Positions 12,729 through 26,176 of a DNA stretch of 64,000 bases are shown piece after piece. Each line of letters starts with the position of its first letter. The first letter of the stretch is position 1. The DNA comes from Arbacia lixula. Its lineage: Eukaryota; Echinodermata; Echinoidea; Arbacioida; Arbaciidae. The position numbers and the translations under genes are program-made. The stretch covers positions 16,298,312-16,362,311 of the forward strand of contig OZ022595.1 in assembly GCA_963669155.1 (NCBI GenBank), in the 5' to 3' direction. The notes under the pieces are model-generated. The model was not told the origin of the DNA. It saw only the letters and a program-made list of their open reading frames with translations, and searched no databases.

Positions 12729-13107
12729 TTAAAGGGCATACTGTACTGGGAAGGCAAAAAAGCCTTCAAAATGTAATTGTTAGCAATCTTCTTGCCAATG
12801 GTCTTAAATTCATGAATTGTCTATTTCAGAAGCTTGCTGAAAGTTATTTGCCCTCAAATTATCCACATACGGAGTAATTAATGATTAATGATTAAATCCT
12901 CAAAATGTTCGGCCCGAACATTTTGAGGATTTGTGATTTAATCACTCATTACTCCAAATGTAGATCATTTGAGGGCAAATAACTTTCAGCAAGCTTCTAA
13001 AATGGACAATACATGAATTTAACTTATTTTAAGACCATTGGCAAGAAGATTGTTAACAATTACATTTTGAAGGCTTTTTTGCCTTCCCAGTACAGTATGC
13101 CCTTTAA
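12729..13107. mobile_element. Palindromic MITE, copy 1
   Basis: A 379-base near-perfect inverted repeat from TTAAAGGGCATACTGTACTG to the matching CAGTACAGTATGCCCTTTAA, with the turn at CAAAATGTTCGGCCCGAACA. The arms carry paired words such as GCCTTCAAAATG and CTTCTTGCCAATGGTCTTAA. No coding potential. It shares arms and centre with 38320-38690, 53650-54021 and 56038-56412. Confidence 0.9.
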
Positions 13108-13303
13108 GCTCAATAATATACAGGTCTGGCTGGCTGCAGTGGCCTAATATCCTTCTCTATCACGAAAGACAGACTTGAAAAGGGGGGATTATCCTTGTAC
13201 AGGGAACACTCATGTAATGGATAATGTACCGTAGAGTGGCAAGTCTCATTTTAAAAGCCCTTCCTGAATATTTATTAATTTAAACATGCATGTCAGAACA
13301 TGA

Positions 13304-13440
13304 CAGATAGAGGGGGGAGAGAAAGGAAGAGAATGAGAAAGAAAGAGAGGGAAAGAGAGAGAGAGAAAGAAAGAGAAAGAAAAAGAGAGTAATTGAGAGA
13401 AAAGGGGGGAAAAGAGCAAGAGAGAGACATAGAGATAGAT
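13304..13440. repeat. GA/GAAA-rich tract
   Basis: Purine-rich GAGAGAAAGAAAGAGAAAGA sequence with no gene; minus frames over it are low complexity. Confidence 0.9.
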
Positions 13441-13789
13441 GCATCTCATACGTGTACAACACCTTTATGTACATACTGCATTTAGCAGGTTTAATATTAG
13501 CAAAGCTATTAGATCTCCTGGCACCTACATGTTCCACGTAATGTCAGAACCGGAGTCTTAATTGCTTGTTGACTTTTCGGAGCCGCGACCTAATCGGGTT
13601 GCTGGTAAGCAATACACACCAAAACGCCTGTCCCTTGGGCAATGCTACACCGCTAGAACCACCTGTTGACGCTTCCAGCAGGGACGCGGCCTGCCGAGTA
13701 ACAAGTTTACCTCCTGCGTCCGATTACTCGGGTGCGGGGTTAGGGTTTCATGAATTCTCCGCACGGCGCTTTGGAGTTTGGACATGACT

Positions 13790-14790
13790 GTTCTTTAGAG
13801 CCTTGTTTATAGGAGAGAGGTCGGTGAAAGTGCCTCATCTCCCTGTTTTGACATTGTATTGAATGTTTATCTCCCGCTTGTCTTTCATGTTCTGCATAAG
13901 GAAGATTTACAAGGCTGTTAGCGTTCTGCAAGGTTCTTTTCAACATTACTACTCTTCAGAGCCTCTGGCTGCTTAGTTCAGGTGTAAACAGGTTGGATGA
14001 ATGTGCCTATCTCTCTGATTTTAACACTGTAAAATTGGCTGTAAATTTACTGTTTGTCTTTCATATTCTGTATGAAGAAGGTTTACACAGATGTAAGCAT
14101 CTACAATGTTGCTTAGACATGACTGCTCTCCAAATCTGAATTTGTATTTAATTTGGGTCAATGTACTTCATCTGCCTGATTTTACACTGTAAATTATAGC
14201 TACTGCTTGTCTTTCAGGTTCTGTATGAAGAGTATTTCCAAAGATGCAAGTGTCGCCAAGATATGATATGACAGCTTTTCAAAGCCTCATTCAGATGAAA
14301 CCGATAGGATGAATTTAAGTGTAATCTCCTTGTCTGCTTGTGTTTCATATCCTGTAAGAAGAAGATTTACAAGATTTTTAGCATTCGGCAAGGTTCTTTT
14401 TGGACATGGCTGTTCTTCAAAGTCTCATTCAGATGAAAGAGGTCGCATGAATGTCATCTCCCTGATGAATGTTCCTAATCTCTCTTAATTTGACAGAGTA
14501 CAGTTACATGTACATGTACATGTATCAAATGCCTGACTTGGAAGTTATTCATCTTCTGCTTGTCTTCCAAGTTCATATTTCAGGTTTACAAGACATTTAG
14601 GGTTCTACAAAGTGTTTTGGACATGGTTGCACTTAAAACCCTCTGGCTGCTTAGTTCAAAAGAAAACAGGTTGGATGAATGTTCCTAATCTCTCTTAATT
14701 TGACAGTGCACAGTTACATGTACATTAATCAAATGCTTGATATCTCTCATGTTCTGTCAATGGCCTACACTGTAAGAAGGTTTAGGATTC
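13790..14790. repeat. Degenerate tandem repeat, roughly 150-190 base unit
   Basis: Recurring order: GGATGAATGTGCCTATCTCTC, TGATTTTAACACTGTA, GCTTGTCTTTCATGTTCTG, GAAGATTTACAAG, TTCTGCAAGGTTCTTTT, GGACATGGCTGTTCTTCAAA. I count about six diverged units. No coding potential. Confidence 0.75.
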
Positions 14791-15055
14791 TTGTTTCTTC
14801 CTAAGTGGAAACTGTTCTTCCCATTTCCCAAGAATCCGTCAAGAGTGAATTGCACTTAATCAGCAGTCAGTGTCAGCTCCATCTGTAGAGAGTCTTAGGG
14901 GCACTACTCAAATACCGTCATGCAGTATACTGCCCTAACGATGACAAATTCAGAAGGTTCACAAGATATAATTATTTCAATTACCTGTGTATGTTTAGTT
15001 GAATCATTAACAAGTATCAGATTATCAATAGTGATTGCATTTTTAAGTCTCGTAA

Positions 15056-15530
15056 GGTGCGTCTTCATTAGCCCGATCAGACGAAATAGCGAGCTATTTT
15101 TCTGATCCCGGGAACTAGCCTGACGTAAGCTCGAGCTCGGGTTGCATAAATTATCCCGAGTTCCGCACATACCAGCAGTGTGCAACAGGAATAGGCCATA
15201 ACCGCATGGCTTGGGTTGTGAGCTCGCATTCATGCACGTGTAAAAACCTATTACGTCAACAATGCCTCGTGGGCGCTGATGCATGCCGGGATCGAGAAAT
15301 TTTCAGGCTGATGAAGACGCTCCAAACTAGCTCGAGATATTTCGCGAACTAGCTCGAGCTAGCTCCATCTAGCCCAAGATTTCTTGGTATATTTTCTCAA
15401 CCAAATAGCTCGCTATTTTGCCTGATCTGGCTAATGAAGATGCAAATAGCTAGCTGTTTCGTGATCTGGCTAGCTAACCCGATCAGAACAAGCTCGCTAT
15501 TTTGCCCAGCTCCAGCTAATGAAGACACCC
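15056..15530. mobile_element. TCTTCATTAGCCCGATC TIR element, copy 1
   Basis: Ends GGTGCGTCTTCATTAGCCCG and CCAGCTAATGAAGACACCC. The interior is filled with AGCTCGAGCT / TAGCGAGCTA words. The minus-strand frame over it (14904-15284) has no family resemblance and is an artefact. Confidence 0.85.
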
Positions 15531-15940
15531 CTAATCTTCAAAAACTTGAATCACTACATTTAAAGAAATGTTTAACAGATTAGGCAACACCTGTACAAAG
15601 TTGTGATAAATAATACAAACATAGAAAAACAAGTTTGGATTTGTGACATAAAGACCATTAGCCCAGATAGGTTCTCTACATCATTACTACATGTGGAGTG
15701 TGTATTATATAATATCTTCATCATCAATGCTTAATTTCATTTCAGCATACATACGTTTCATTACGTACATACTACAGGTACATTCTGTAAGTACTGGGAC
15801 GTTACTCCTCTGAAGGGACAAAAAATGAATCCACTGTTCAAGCAAAGTGGATGTGTCAAAGCAATGACGTACATCATCCATGGAGGGTGATTATTGATCA
15901 TAAATGTCACTTTTTACACTCCAATTCTTCAGTCAAATTG

Positions 15941-16138
15941 TAGCCTTGCTTTCAGGCTGTTGCACATTTTTGAACCAGACTATTTCATAAAGGGGTCTGG
16001 CTACAGTAGACTAATCATTCTCAATTTCTTCTCCAACTCCTTAGAAATAAGGAGAATGATATGGTGACATGTTTTAGAATATTAGATTCTCTTTTTTAGA
16101 TGAGATCTGAAATGTCTGACAGCCCGTACGTCAGGCTA
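15941..16138. mobile_element. TAGCCTGGCT MITE, copy
   Basis: Begins TAGCCTTGCTTTCAGGCTGT, contains CTACAGTAGACTAATCATTC and ends ACGTCAGGCTA. Same family as 56636. Confidence 0.75.
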
Positions 16139-18044
16139 CCAGTAGTCAAATGGAGACATTATGAGGTAGGTCTGCATTTCAGTGATGTTGACAAAATAGT
16201 GAGCTTTTTCTGATTGGGGATGTTACACCAAAGTTACAATTATGTCTGTATTTAGCCCGAAACAAGCATGTCACGCACTCTATTTCCCGGCCGCCTATGA
16301 CGGAAGCCCCAAGCTATTGCTGATTTATATAAATGCTGTTCGGGGGAATCTTCACAAGTGATTTTGGTCTCATGAAGATGCATGGGCCATTTCAGATTTC
16401 CGCACAAATAACATGCTTTCTGCAACTACAATTTAATGAAGATTCAAATGAATAAACCATGGTTCTAATTTTTCTATGTTGTTTGGTATTGAAATGCCAA
16501 AATAAATAATAAGAAAGCAAAATTTTGAAATACAATTGTGCACGCTATTTCAGCCAGTGTCTAATAATGCCCTCCAATTTTTTTGACCAAGATTTGAACC
16601 AATTTTTTGACAGTTTCTGTACAAATAAAACACAAGATTTGACATGTTTGACAGAACAGCTCGTCAGTGCTCACAAATTCCCTGTTGCTACTGTCGACAG
16701 GATGGTAATGGCTTGGAATAATTACAGTCGCTGCGATAGAAATGAGTCAGAGCATGTCTGGTTTTGACATGTTAGATTTATAGCGATCACTTGGTCCTTA
16801 CACCATATGTTTTGATTTCTTAAAGACAAATCTGTCTTATGGGACCACTTACATAATTTGTGATATCACCTGCCTACATGTAGCTCAAGCTGCTACATGT
16901 AAATAAAGATCATTATACACAACTTGATTGGAAAGAAAGAAATTCCAATTACAGGGGATTGACTTAATGGCACTTTTTGAAAGAAGCTATTTGAAAGTTA
17001 AGCTACTGTATCTGAAAGTTGCTTTCTTCTCCTTCTACACATACAAATGTTTGAGGTTAAAATTTAGTTATTTCCCCTTACATTAACATGTACAATGTAC
17101 CAACACACATGTATTTCCCTTTGTAAAAATCACATGTGATCAATATTTTGTACAATAAATTGATACATTTGAATTTTTACAAATGTTATTCCAAGTTCAT
17201 TTTTATTTTGTTCTGATAATATTATGATTAGAAGTGTGTGCATGACAATTTAAAGGCAGAGACATAAAGAAAATCTTAGATGATAGAAAAAAATTGAATT
17301 CAAGACTTACTGGTAATATACATATAGCTGTACAGTAGGTAAAATAAGAAGAAAGTGTGTGACATATCGTCACGAGTCTCACGACCTCTTTAAATCTTTC
17401 ATTACCACAGATTACACTGCTTGATACACCTGTAGGATTGGTGTGTAAAATGTATCACTGGATGTATAACAGTAGCGGATAAAGAGTTAATATGTTTCTC
17501 AGCCTAGTTGCATGTAACATGAGCTAGAGGTCATTTAGCAAAGAGTGGGATTCGATCTCAGCTCGATATATGAGTGACATCATATCAGGAAATGTGCTAT
17601 CAATTGTTAAAATCAGTCGGGATGGAAAGATAATCCCCCAGAGACAGAACAAACAGCATCTTGAGTCATTCACTTCACCCAATCCACAACAGGGCTACAA
17701 TCAATTGCACCACATATTTGAGATTTCAGACAATTTCTCATAGAACATACAGTACATGAAGTGTATGTATTGTACATGTACACTATGTACAAATAAATAA
17801 TAATACGTGCAAGGGGGAGGGGAGATCAAGGTAATTACCCCCTACTACCCCCCTTCCCCACGTCACCTCACTCCACCCCACGCCCCCCCCCCCCCCCCCC
17901 CCCGCAACACACACACACACAGTAAATGATAAAAAGAGTGTCTGTGAAAGCTTAACTTTTTTTTTCTAAGATAACAAATTTTGATATAACATGTAGTAGA
18001 AGGATGTGCATGTGTACAATGGGATTTATAGAACTACAATGTAC
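16139..18044. other. AT-rich stretch, no gene seen
   Basis: Only a poly-C/CA run near 17882 and scattered TACATGTA words. An 80-residue + frame at 16525-16767 has no family resemblance. Confidence 0.45.
17882..17920. repeat. Poly-C run followed by (CA)n
   Basis: C run of about 20 then ACACAC. Other C or G runs: 5451-5469, 11057-11074, 24477-24487, 25226-25247, 45308-45317, 45715-45725 and 60721-60735. Confidence 0.9.
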
Positions 18045-18295
18045 AATGTATTTGCTTGTTTTTTGGAGTTATGTAAATCCATCTTTACACAAAGATAATA
18101 ACTGAACAATGTCATTTATGAAACTATTTACATGGGTTCATATACCCCCGGTAAGTGAAATCCATGTTTACACAAAAGTAATAACTGAACAATTTCATTC
18201 ATGGAACTATTTGCTTGGTTTGTAGTTAAACCCATGTTACAAAAAATACTAACTGAACACTGTAATTTATGAAACTACATTTGCTTGGTTTCAAT
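18045..18295. repeat. Tandem repeat, about 85-95 base unit, 3 copies
   Basis: AATCCATCTTTACACAAAGA, TAATAACTGAACAATGTCAT and TTATGAAACTATTT recur three times, each with TTTGCTTGGTTT near the join. Confidence 0.8.
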
Positions 18296-20277
18296 ACACA
18301 TGTACCCTTAATCTTAATTCTTAATCTTAGTCTTAATTCTCCCTATTGCATATAGCCGATATCAAGCGCTTTCACCTCGCGATACCGACATCTGATCAAT
18401 TGCTCTTGGGACGTACACTTCCAGTAAGTGTTTGGTATGTATTCAATTCACGCAATAATGCATAGAATCTGTAATTTCGACCCTCTTAAACCTCGTAATA
18501 TTGAAATGGAAGGGTTGTTACATGGATGAAGGACTTCCAATCACTCACAGCATGTTTTAGCCTACCTTAACATTGATTGTGGATGGACTAATGAAAGAAT
18601 GAACACAAGCAAGACAATGGCTATAGAATGTTCGTGAACCGGAATTTCATATCCCAAGAATTAAAGGTAAAAAAATTAGAGCACCACACGCGTTCAGATT
18701 TGAAGAGCTATAAATATGCGATAGGGAGAGTAAAGAGCCTAACATACATTTGTTTGTTCTAATCATAAAGACATCCATCACACAAGGCATCAGTTTGATT
18801 ACCATGCACAGTTAAGAATTGACCTTGGACTCACCTCTATGATCACACACTATGATAACAACGTTTTAAAGACAGGCACCCATCTTCACGCAGGTGTTAA
18901 ATCTACGTCAAAGATCACTTCACCCATTTTCCTTTAAATTCCGTCTTTCATCCCCTCTTTCTCCCCCCTCTTGTCCACCAAAAACAGGAAGCTCATTTGA
19001 TGTCATCATCAACAAAGACGCCATCTGCCTTATTATCCCAGTCACCAAGAATAACAGTGATTTGCTCTCAGCCTCAGTCTTGGGCTCGTTCTCACTGGCG
19101 CACTACGGATGTGTTTATATAAAATTGACTGCAATAAATGTACTGTATAATGTAATGTACAGTTTACAGTTTGAACCAGAATTGAGATGTACATGTTTGT
19201 ATTACACCAATTCAAAATCCTGATTCTGGCTTAAAAAGGAGAGTTGTCTACATCCACTTGCTGTTTCTGGAAACAAGCTTCCAGCTTGCAGCTTTCCAAG
19301 AATACTTGCTCCTTACTGCAAGCTTGCTTGTACATGTAGCTTGCAAACATGTGCATTTGGATGACAGACAGCTTGCAGTGAGCCAAAACATTTTAATGGG
19401 GTATTAAATGTTTCCAGTGCGAACATACCCTCTCGTCACCCATACCCCCCTAATGCACCTTCCCCACGTCTTAATTCACTGCCGTCATCTTCTCATCTCT
19501 CCCCCTCTCTAATGGATGCGTGGCCCTGCCCCGTAACCAGGCAACCATCAAAACAACAAATCCTAATGGCTCCCAAACATCCAGAGGCTCGTGTAAAGCG
19601 CACGTGCTACATTTGCACAATGAGCACACCACCGCCAGGTAGCGCTGGCTTACGCTACTTAACGCTAATGGGAGCATTGGGCGACGCTAATTACAACCAT
19701 CCACTCCAGAGTTTTAATACCACTTTATGAAGTAATGTACACTCCAGCAGGTATATTGTAAAAGTGTGAATCACCGCGCCGTGAAAACTAATCCTTTCTG
19801 ACACACTGACACTAATTCCGTTGTCAAATTTGTTAAGTGTAGTCCTTGGAAAAGGAAATGAATGATTGGTCAGATTCACAATTCATGAACTTGTCCTGCT
19901 TTTGAAGCACATTAATACCGCTAATGACAGCACGATTTAGTGACTTTTCCCAGTAAATTAATTGATAAATCTTTCATTAGGGAAACTACAAAAGTTGGAC
20001 TTACACTGTACAAGTATGCACATGCACATGTACATCCTGTAATTACAATACTGTACATGCCACAGTAACGTTAAATAATGTCCCTTTTTAAAATCAATTA
20101 CTGTAAAGACTTAAAGGAGCTCCAGGTACACAAAATGTAATGTTGTAAAAAAAACATGGAAAATGGAAGAAAATACTGTCAGAACTTCCCTCCCAATGAT
20201 AGAACTGGAAATTTACTTTAGGCAAAATTATAGTAATCGCTAGATTTTGAGGAAGTTTTGGTCAGGTCATCCAACAC
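18296..20277. other. Non-coding stretch with mixed composition
   Basis: Locally GC-richer at 19430-19700, where short frames exist on both strands, but none has splice sites or a family match. AGCTTGCAAGC-like words cluster at 19270-19390. Confidence 0.4.
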
Positions 20278-20565
20278 CTACAGCCTACAGACCAGAGACT
20301 GCTGTGCGCTATTGTCCGCACTGGTCCGGTCAACAATGCATGCGTTAAATGAGAGCAATGCCCACGTCACGCGCTGATAGGGACCATACGCTTCCGAATG
20401 TAGACTATGGTCAGTGCATTTCAAACATAGACAAGGAAAGTTTCTTTTCCTGAAAATGTCTGTCAGGCTACGACTGTGAGATTTCATGTCACGTTAGCAT
20501 TAGGGTGAACTGCTGATTCCTGCCAAGTTTCATGACTTTTGCAAATCGGACACCCAGTCTTTAAA
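20278..20565. repeat. Dispersed repeat, copy 1 (GACTGCTGTGCGCTAT family)
   Basis: Shares the order AGAGACTGCTGTGCGCTATT, ATGCATGCGTT, GAATGTAGACTATGGTCAGT, AAACATAGACAAGGA and CATGACTTTTGCAAA with 54236-54517, and the reverse complement with 44895-45180. About 285 bases. No coding potential. Confidence 0.8.
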
Positions 20566-20785
20566 AAGTAGCCCACGGAAATTAATCTGCATGTCTCCCC
20601 GTGGAGAAGTGCCAAACGGCATGCCTGGTGTGTGCACACGATACCAGCATTTCTTCAGTTTGTATTTGTTAACCATCTCGGAACCAAGCCATGAAAATCA
20701 CACCAAGTGATTACACACATAGGACTTTACACATGGGACTGAGAAGATAACTCTGCAATCTAAGTATGGAAGTATCAAAGTCTAC

Positions 20786-21244
20786 TTAAAGGGGACCTCC
20801 GTGCATTACAAAACCAATGCTTTGTTGTTTTGGTACTAGAACTGAACATTAATCATCTTGTTGTGAGGTCTCATATGTTTTTGTAATTAGAGAAAAATGC
20901 AATTAATCAATACATCGCACGGAACATCGGCTCATGTTTTGCACATCTATTTGTTTTGCACATCCGCTGGATCAATAAGCGTACGTTATAGCGATCTATC
21001 GCCAGCGGAAACGATCGCGCATGCTAGCTCAAACTTTCATGCTAAAATGTGTACACACGCAGCTCGCATGATACGTAAGGCTTTGCTGGCTGCAATTGAT
21101 GCGAGTATCATGAGCTGGTATCGTTATCTGACAGAACTATTGAAATGTGATATTAAGAATGAGCAAGAAAGCAATGTAGAAATAAATTCAAGATCTCAAA
21201 CTTGTTTTGTAAGAGTTAAATTTCTTCCCGGTGGTACCCTTTAA
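20786..21244. mobile_element. TTAAAGGG MITE
   Basis: Termini TTAAAGGGGACC and GGTACCCTTTAA form an imperfect 12-base TIR 459 bases apart. The interior contains GCATGCTAGCTC and GCGATCTATCGCCAGC-type self-complementary words. An open frame of 115 residues (20897-21244) spans most of it but ends inside the TIR and shows no known domain; I consider it fortuitous. Confidence 0.65.
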
Positions 21245-21989
21245 GAGGCAAAATGCAAAGATGATGGTATCAGTAAGGTTATCTTCACTATTTTTAAAAC
21301 ACTAGTTTATTAGGAAGTATAAAGGAGGGAGAGTGAGTTGCCCTGCAAGTTCGAGTTGAAATGCCAATTTAATATTGATAATAAGATGAATTGAATAAAA
21401 GTATAATTCATAGAAACAGAGTGGGAAAGTTTATTTTTATATAAGTCTAACATGTACATCTAAGGATGCGTTCATGCAACACTTTTTTGCCCTAGAATCA
21501 TGATTACAAATGCGTTTCTGCAGAATCACGATTGCGTTCAGACGAAACTGAATACAAACGTCATTCAAAACGCAAACACGAAACACAGAAAAAGGGGCGT
21601 GTACATTGTAGAAACGCATTTCTGCAGTATCACGTTCGAAAAAGGTCGCTTGAACGCAACTTTCTTTTTAATCATGATTCTATGACGTCATTGTGTCGGC
21701 CTATATTTGACCCTATATTGACCCTAATCCGGTGCAACGTAACGTTTATTATTAGTTCAAAACAATATAACAAAGTAACTTTCCCATATAATTTCATCAT
21801 CATAATGAAGCTGATACAATTTTCTATAACTTTTACATCTGTGCACAAGTTTTCCTGTAAAAGTGGAAAGGTTTCAAAATATAGTAGTTCAAAAATGCAA
21901 ACACAGATAATAAAGCGCAAACTGAAAAGACCCAAAATAAACTCAGCACAGGGCAGATTTTGGGCTGGCATAATGAGGATTAGCCGCGT

Positions 21990-22900
21990 ACATGTAGCAA
22001 TGGGCTCTATTCATTGGGGAAGGCTTTGGGTTAAAAAAGCTGTTCAACAAGTGAGTGAGGAAGAAAGAAAACCAGTGGAGTGGAATAGGTGAAAGTATTC
22101 TTTCAGACAGCTTAGCTGGAAAGAGAGCTGTTGGCTTATTGAAATTGAAATAGCTTTGAAAAGAGCTGCTCTCGGAATGAGTGAGAAAGAAAGAAAGAAA
22201 ACAGATAGAAAAGAGAGGGTGAGAGTAAAGTATTCCTTCATAAAATTTACAGTAGCAATGCAGGGAGATGTTGGCTCATTCCTTTCTGAATAGCTCTTAA
22301 GAGAGCTGTTCAGGCAGAGAGCAAGGGAGAAAAGAAAGAAAACCAATGAAGTGGGGAGGGTGAAAGTCAGAGTTCTTTCAAAGAGGTTACAGCTTTGAAA
22401 CAACCTGCTCAGGGAGCATGTAAGAAGGGAAAGACAACTGATTGAGTAGTGAGAGAGGGAGTATTCAGTAAGCAAGTGGGAAAGACAGAAAACGGATCAA
22501 ATAGAGAGAGTGAGAGTAGAGTTTTCTAATGCAGAAGTTACACTGCAGCTCTGAAAAGTGCTGTTCAATTTGGCTCATTCATTTTGGAATTGCTCTGAAA
22601 AAGAAAGAAAAATAATGGGGTAGAGAGAGAGAGAATAGAGTCATTCATTTGGAGATATAAGCTCTGAGAATAGCTGTTGGCTTAATGTCCTTTCCATATA
22701 GTGTAAACATGGCTGTATAGTTCTGTTCAACTTGGCTCCTTCCTTTTGGAAAAGACTGTTCATAGAGCAAGTCAGAAAATAAACAAAACCGATGTAGTGG
22801 ATAGGGTAGGAGTCAAAGGGTTCTTTTTGAGAGCTAAGCTCTGAGAAGAGCTGTGGCTTGACGTCCGTTCCATATAATGTAAACGTGGCTGTATAGTGTA
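21990..22900. repeat. Degenerate tandem repeat, about 110-140 base unit
   Basis: Units combine AGTGAGAAAGAAAGAAAACA, GAGAGGGTGAGAGTAAAGTA, TTCTTTCA, AGCTTTGAAAAGAGCTGCT and TTGGCTCATTCCTTT. About seven units are visible, diverging along the array. Flanked on the left by unrelated AT-rich DNA. Confidence 0.75.
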
Positions 22901-24222
22901 AACTGGGTCATTTAGGAGTCAGGGTCTACAGGAAACCTGTATGTCAGTGACAGGAAAAGCTCTCACAAAGCATCTCTGAAACTTGGCTTCAGTCCACCCC
23001 ACACTCTACACGTACCACTTACACATGTGGCACTGCACACGGACAGCGTGCTGTACGGTGTATAGTAGTCCAGGTACCTGTCCTACGAAAAGTTATGACT
23101 GATTGCAACTTGACTTGCCATATATATCAATTGTAACTCTATACATTCAAGATAGGGGGATAGGACTTGCAATCACTTCCGATCAATCGCAACTGTTTAT
23201 AAGATGATACCCAAGGGTGTGTTTCCATAAAATCCCAACACCATACATATTGAACATTGTACAAACACTTGTAAAGATCAGGCTCAAGGGTATATTGAAA
23301 CATACATAGCATGTATGTGATGGGGGTGTTTCTACTTCTCATTCAATACTCTATGCATTTCACACAGAGTTATTGTGTAAATTTGAACACATGTATCAAG
23401 CTTGTAAACATACATTTTAATGTGTAGATTGTAGGCAGAGAAACACAATGCCTGGGGTTTGTTTCCACTATTCCTAACTCTATGCATTTCAAGTCGATAT
23501 TGGATCTAAAATGTTTTCATAGAAAGGTGTACAGTATGTAACTTCCTTGGAAGTGGTTTCATTTTTCTGAATTCTATGAAATTTATGTCAGTTTTCAGAA
23601 AATTACTTTTTCACTGCCTTTTTTACTTAAATTTCATTTGCAAATCTACATTGTACAGAATATATTATCTATGTGCATGTAGGGCGTTAAAATCGTTGGC
23701 CAACTCGGTTTTAATGGGTAGCAACATGGCAAATCTGTGTGCAGATGGCTCTGGTTCTTACATGTACTAGCAATATTAGTGACCGTGTAAACACAGCCTC
23801 TCGTTGATTCAGACTATCAGGGGATCGGTAGACAGGGCAGTATCTTCTGCCTAGTTTGCTCCAGACGTCTATAGTGTGTGTCATGTGTCCGTAAGTCAAA
23901 TCGAGGTATCTGTAATACGATCCCATACTTATTGCAACCCACACTACAGTCCGTGCTATTCATTTTTTTTCCCCTTCATTTTGTGTGCTTGATAAAGATA
24001 CAGTGCATGCTTGAGACGCTCATACTTTATACATACATGGTAGCGAAAATCTACAGAGTATGTTTATATTCTAGTTTTGTGTCAATAACTCAAAATTTCA
24101 CCAAAACTCAAGGACATCAGATTTCTGACTCAAAGAATAAACATTGAATTACACCTACAAAATGTATTTTAATTTATTTCTCCGGGTACAAATGCAAAGG
24201 ACTTTTGTTTTAACGAACACTG
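22901..24222. other. Stretch without recognisable features
   Basis: AT-rich, with no inverted repeat or exon that I could support. Confidence 0.45.
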
Positions 24223-24463
24223 TTAACCCGTTCTTTCCTGAACCCGCATATCTGTGGGCTGGCATTTCTCCACTCAGATACTGAGCAGCACGACTCCCGT
24301 GTTACCTGCTGTACGTACAATAGATAACAGGCTATAAATGAACTTCAAATCCCTTATAGGCCGTAATAAAGCCACTCGCCTTTGATTCCTGCAGTTCCAT
24401 GGCAAATGCTGAAGCTTTAACTGGACCACGGTTCACTGAGCCCCCAAGTCTTTTAACGGGTAA
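24223..24463. mobile_element. TTAACCCGTT MITE, copy 1
   Basis: Ends TTAACCCGTTCTTTCCTGAA and TTTTAACGGGTAA. Internal block CCACTCAGATACTGAGCAGC followed by ACGACTCCCG is shared with copies at 31326-31574 and 62014-62264. Confidence 0.85.
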
Positions 24464-24586
24464 ATGACATACTGTGGGGGGGGGGGGCATGGGGGCTCTG
24501 GGAAAACTAGCTCCTTAAATGCCCAAATAAGAGCCTCTGTAAAAACACATTTTTCTCATGACTAGAGACCTTGTTCCAGTGAACCT

Positions 24587-24693
24587 GGGGCCATATTCAT
24601 GAAATTTTTGTAGCCTAGTTAGTGACTAAAAATAAAAGTAGCTGATGCACTTTAGTAACTAACTGGTGTTAGTAAGGTTTCATAAATATAGCC
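24587..24693. mobile_element. GGGGCCATATTCATGAAA short MITE
   Basis: Ends GGGGCCATATTCATGAAATT and GTTTCATAAATATAGCC with TTAGTGACTAAAA / TTAGTAACTAA words between. About 107 bases. Confidence 0.7.
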
Positions 24694-25860
24694 AGTTTTT
24701 CATGCTCACACTACAGAACACAAAGGACATGTCAAAGTGAAACACCATTTCACCATTGCACTTTCTAATCAGCATGATTGTCCAAAAGATGTACAGTAAG
24801 ATCTAAATATAGCTTAAGGATGTGAACATTCAACAGTTGATGAGCCTGTTGAAGAGCAGTATATACATCGAAGGCCTACCACATTGTACGAGGCTTGATA
24901 ATGACCCTGCTAAATTTAGCTCTTACATGTTCAAGGAAACTTGGAATCAGAAGGGAAAAAAACAATGGTGAAACGTTTTTTCACTTACAATATACTTTCA
25001 AAGTTTTTTCACCTCTGGGAGAAAACTATCAAAAAGTCTGTACATTGTGTACATCAGGATTTTGTGATCAAAAGGGCTTCTTTTTCTAGCCTTATATCAT
25101 GAAATAAACAACCAGGACCATGTACATGTAGTGCATTTTACACTACAATGACCCCCTTTTCTCACATGGGCTCTTTTGTTATTCATTGGGGCCCTATTAA
25201 GCTTTGTGGGGGGTCAAACTGCCCTGAGCCCCCACCCCCCCCCCCCCACCCCTCTGTACTTTTTTGAACTGCCAGCAGCATACGTGTACCTGGCTATGCA
25301 TTTCTAAAACAGTCATCACTAGACTAATTTGAAAGATTTGTATCATTCCTATAACATTTTCTCAGCATAATAACAAGGCAATGCTTACATACATTGCACA
25401 CAGTAGTACATTGTACTTTTCTATGACAATACTGCATGAAAAACCAAACAAAGCTGGCAAAGTACAATTTCAGATCACATGAAATATATTTTTAAAATAA
25501 ACACACATTTCCAACATCATTTTCTGATTCTCACCAATCTATGTCTCTACTATCTTTTACTCACAGATTAAGTGTACAGCACAAATCAACATCATATTTG
25601 TATTAAAGGCTTTTGTTTTCCAGTAATGTGCCAAGCAACAAATGTGCATAATGATCTCGATATAATTAGTAGCATGGATCAAAGTCTGAAGAATGTACAC
25701 ATTTCCGCACTTTGGACACATGAGTTTCCACTTGAATGTCTTGAAACTTTGTAGCTGATTGCAGCAATTGTGATATAAGAGTACAAGATTGTTTAGAGAT
25801 GAGTACATGGATGAGGGGAGATCTGAGACAATGGCTCTCCGCTCTGTAGTGATCACTTTA

Positions 25861-26176
25861 GGTGCATCTTCATTAGCCCGATGAGACGAAATAGAGAGCT
25901 AGTTTGCTGATCCAGGGAACTAGCCTGAAGTTGCAATCGCGTGTTCATTTGCTCGAAACTCGAGATGCATAAATTATCCCGATGTTCGCACATACGCAGT
26001 AGTGAGCGATGGAAATAGACAATGACCGCATGGCTTCAGTTGAGAGCTCGCATTCACGCACATATCGTGCTTCGTGCTTCATGCTGAACTGGACAAAATA
26101 TACTGCAGTTTAAAACTGCAGCTCCTTCCCTTTCCCTTTCCCTTTCCCTATGCCAATTCCTTTGAGCTGTAGTGTA
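25861..26176. mobile_element. Chimera of two MITE halves
   Basis: Positions 25861-26070 match the left part of the element at 15056 (GGTGCATCTTCATTAGCCCG onward). From 26077 (TTCATGCTGAACTGGACAAA) to 26176 it matches the right half of the palindromic element at 28409. Neither partner is complete. Confidence 0.75.
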
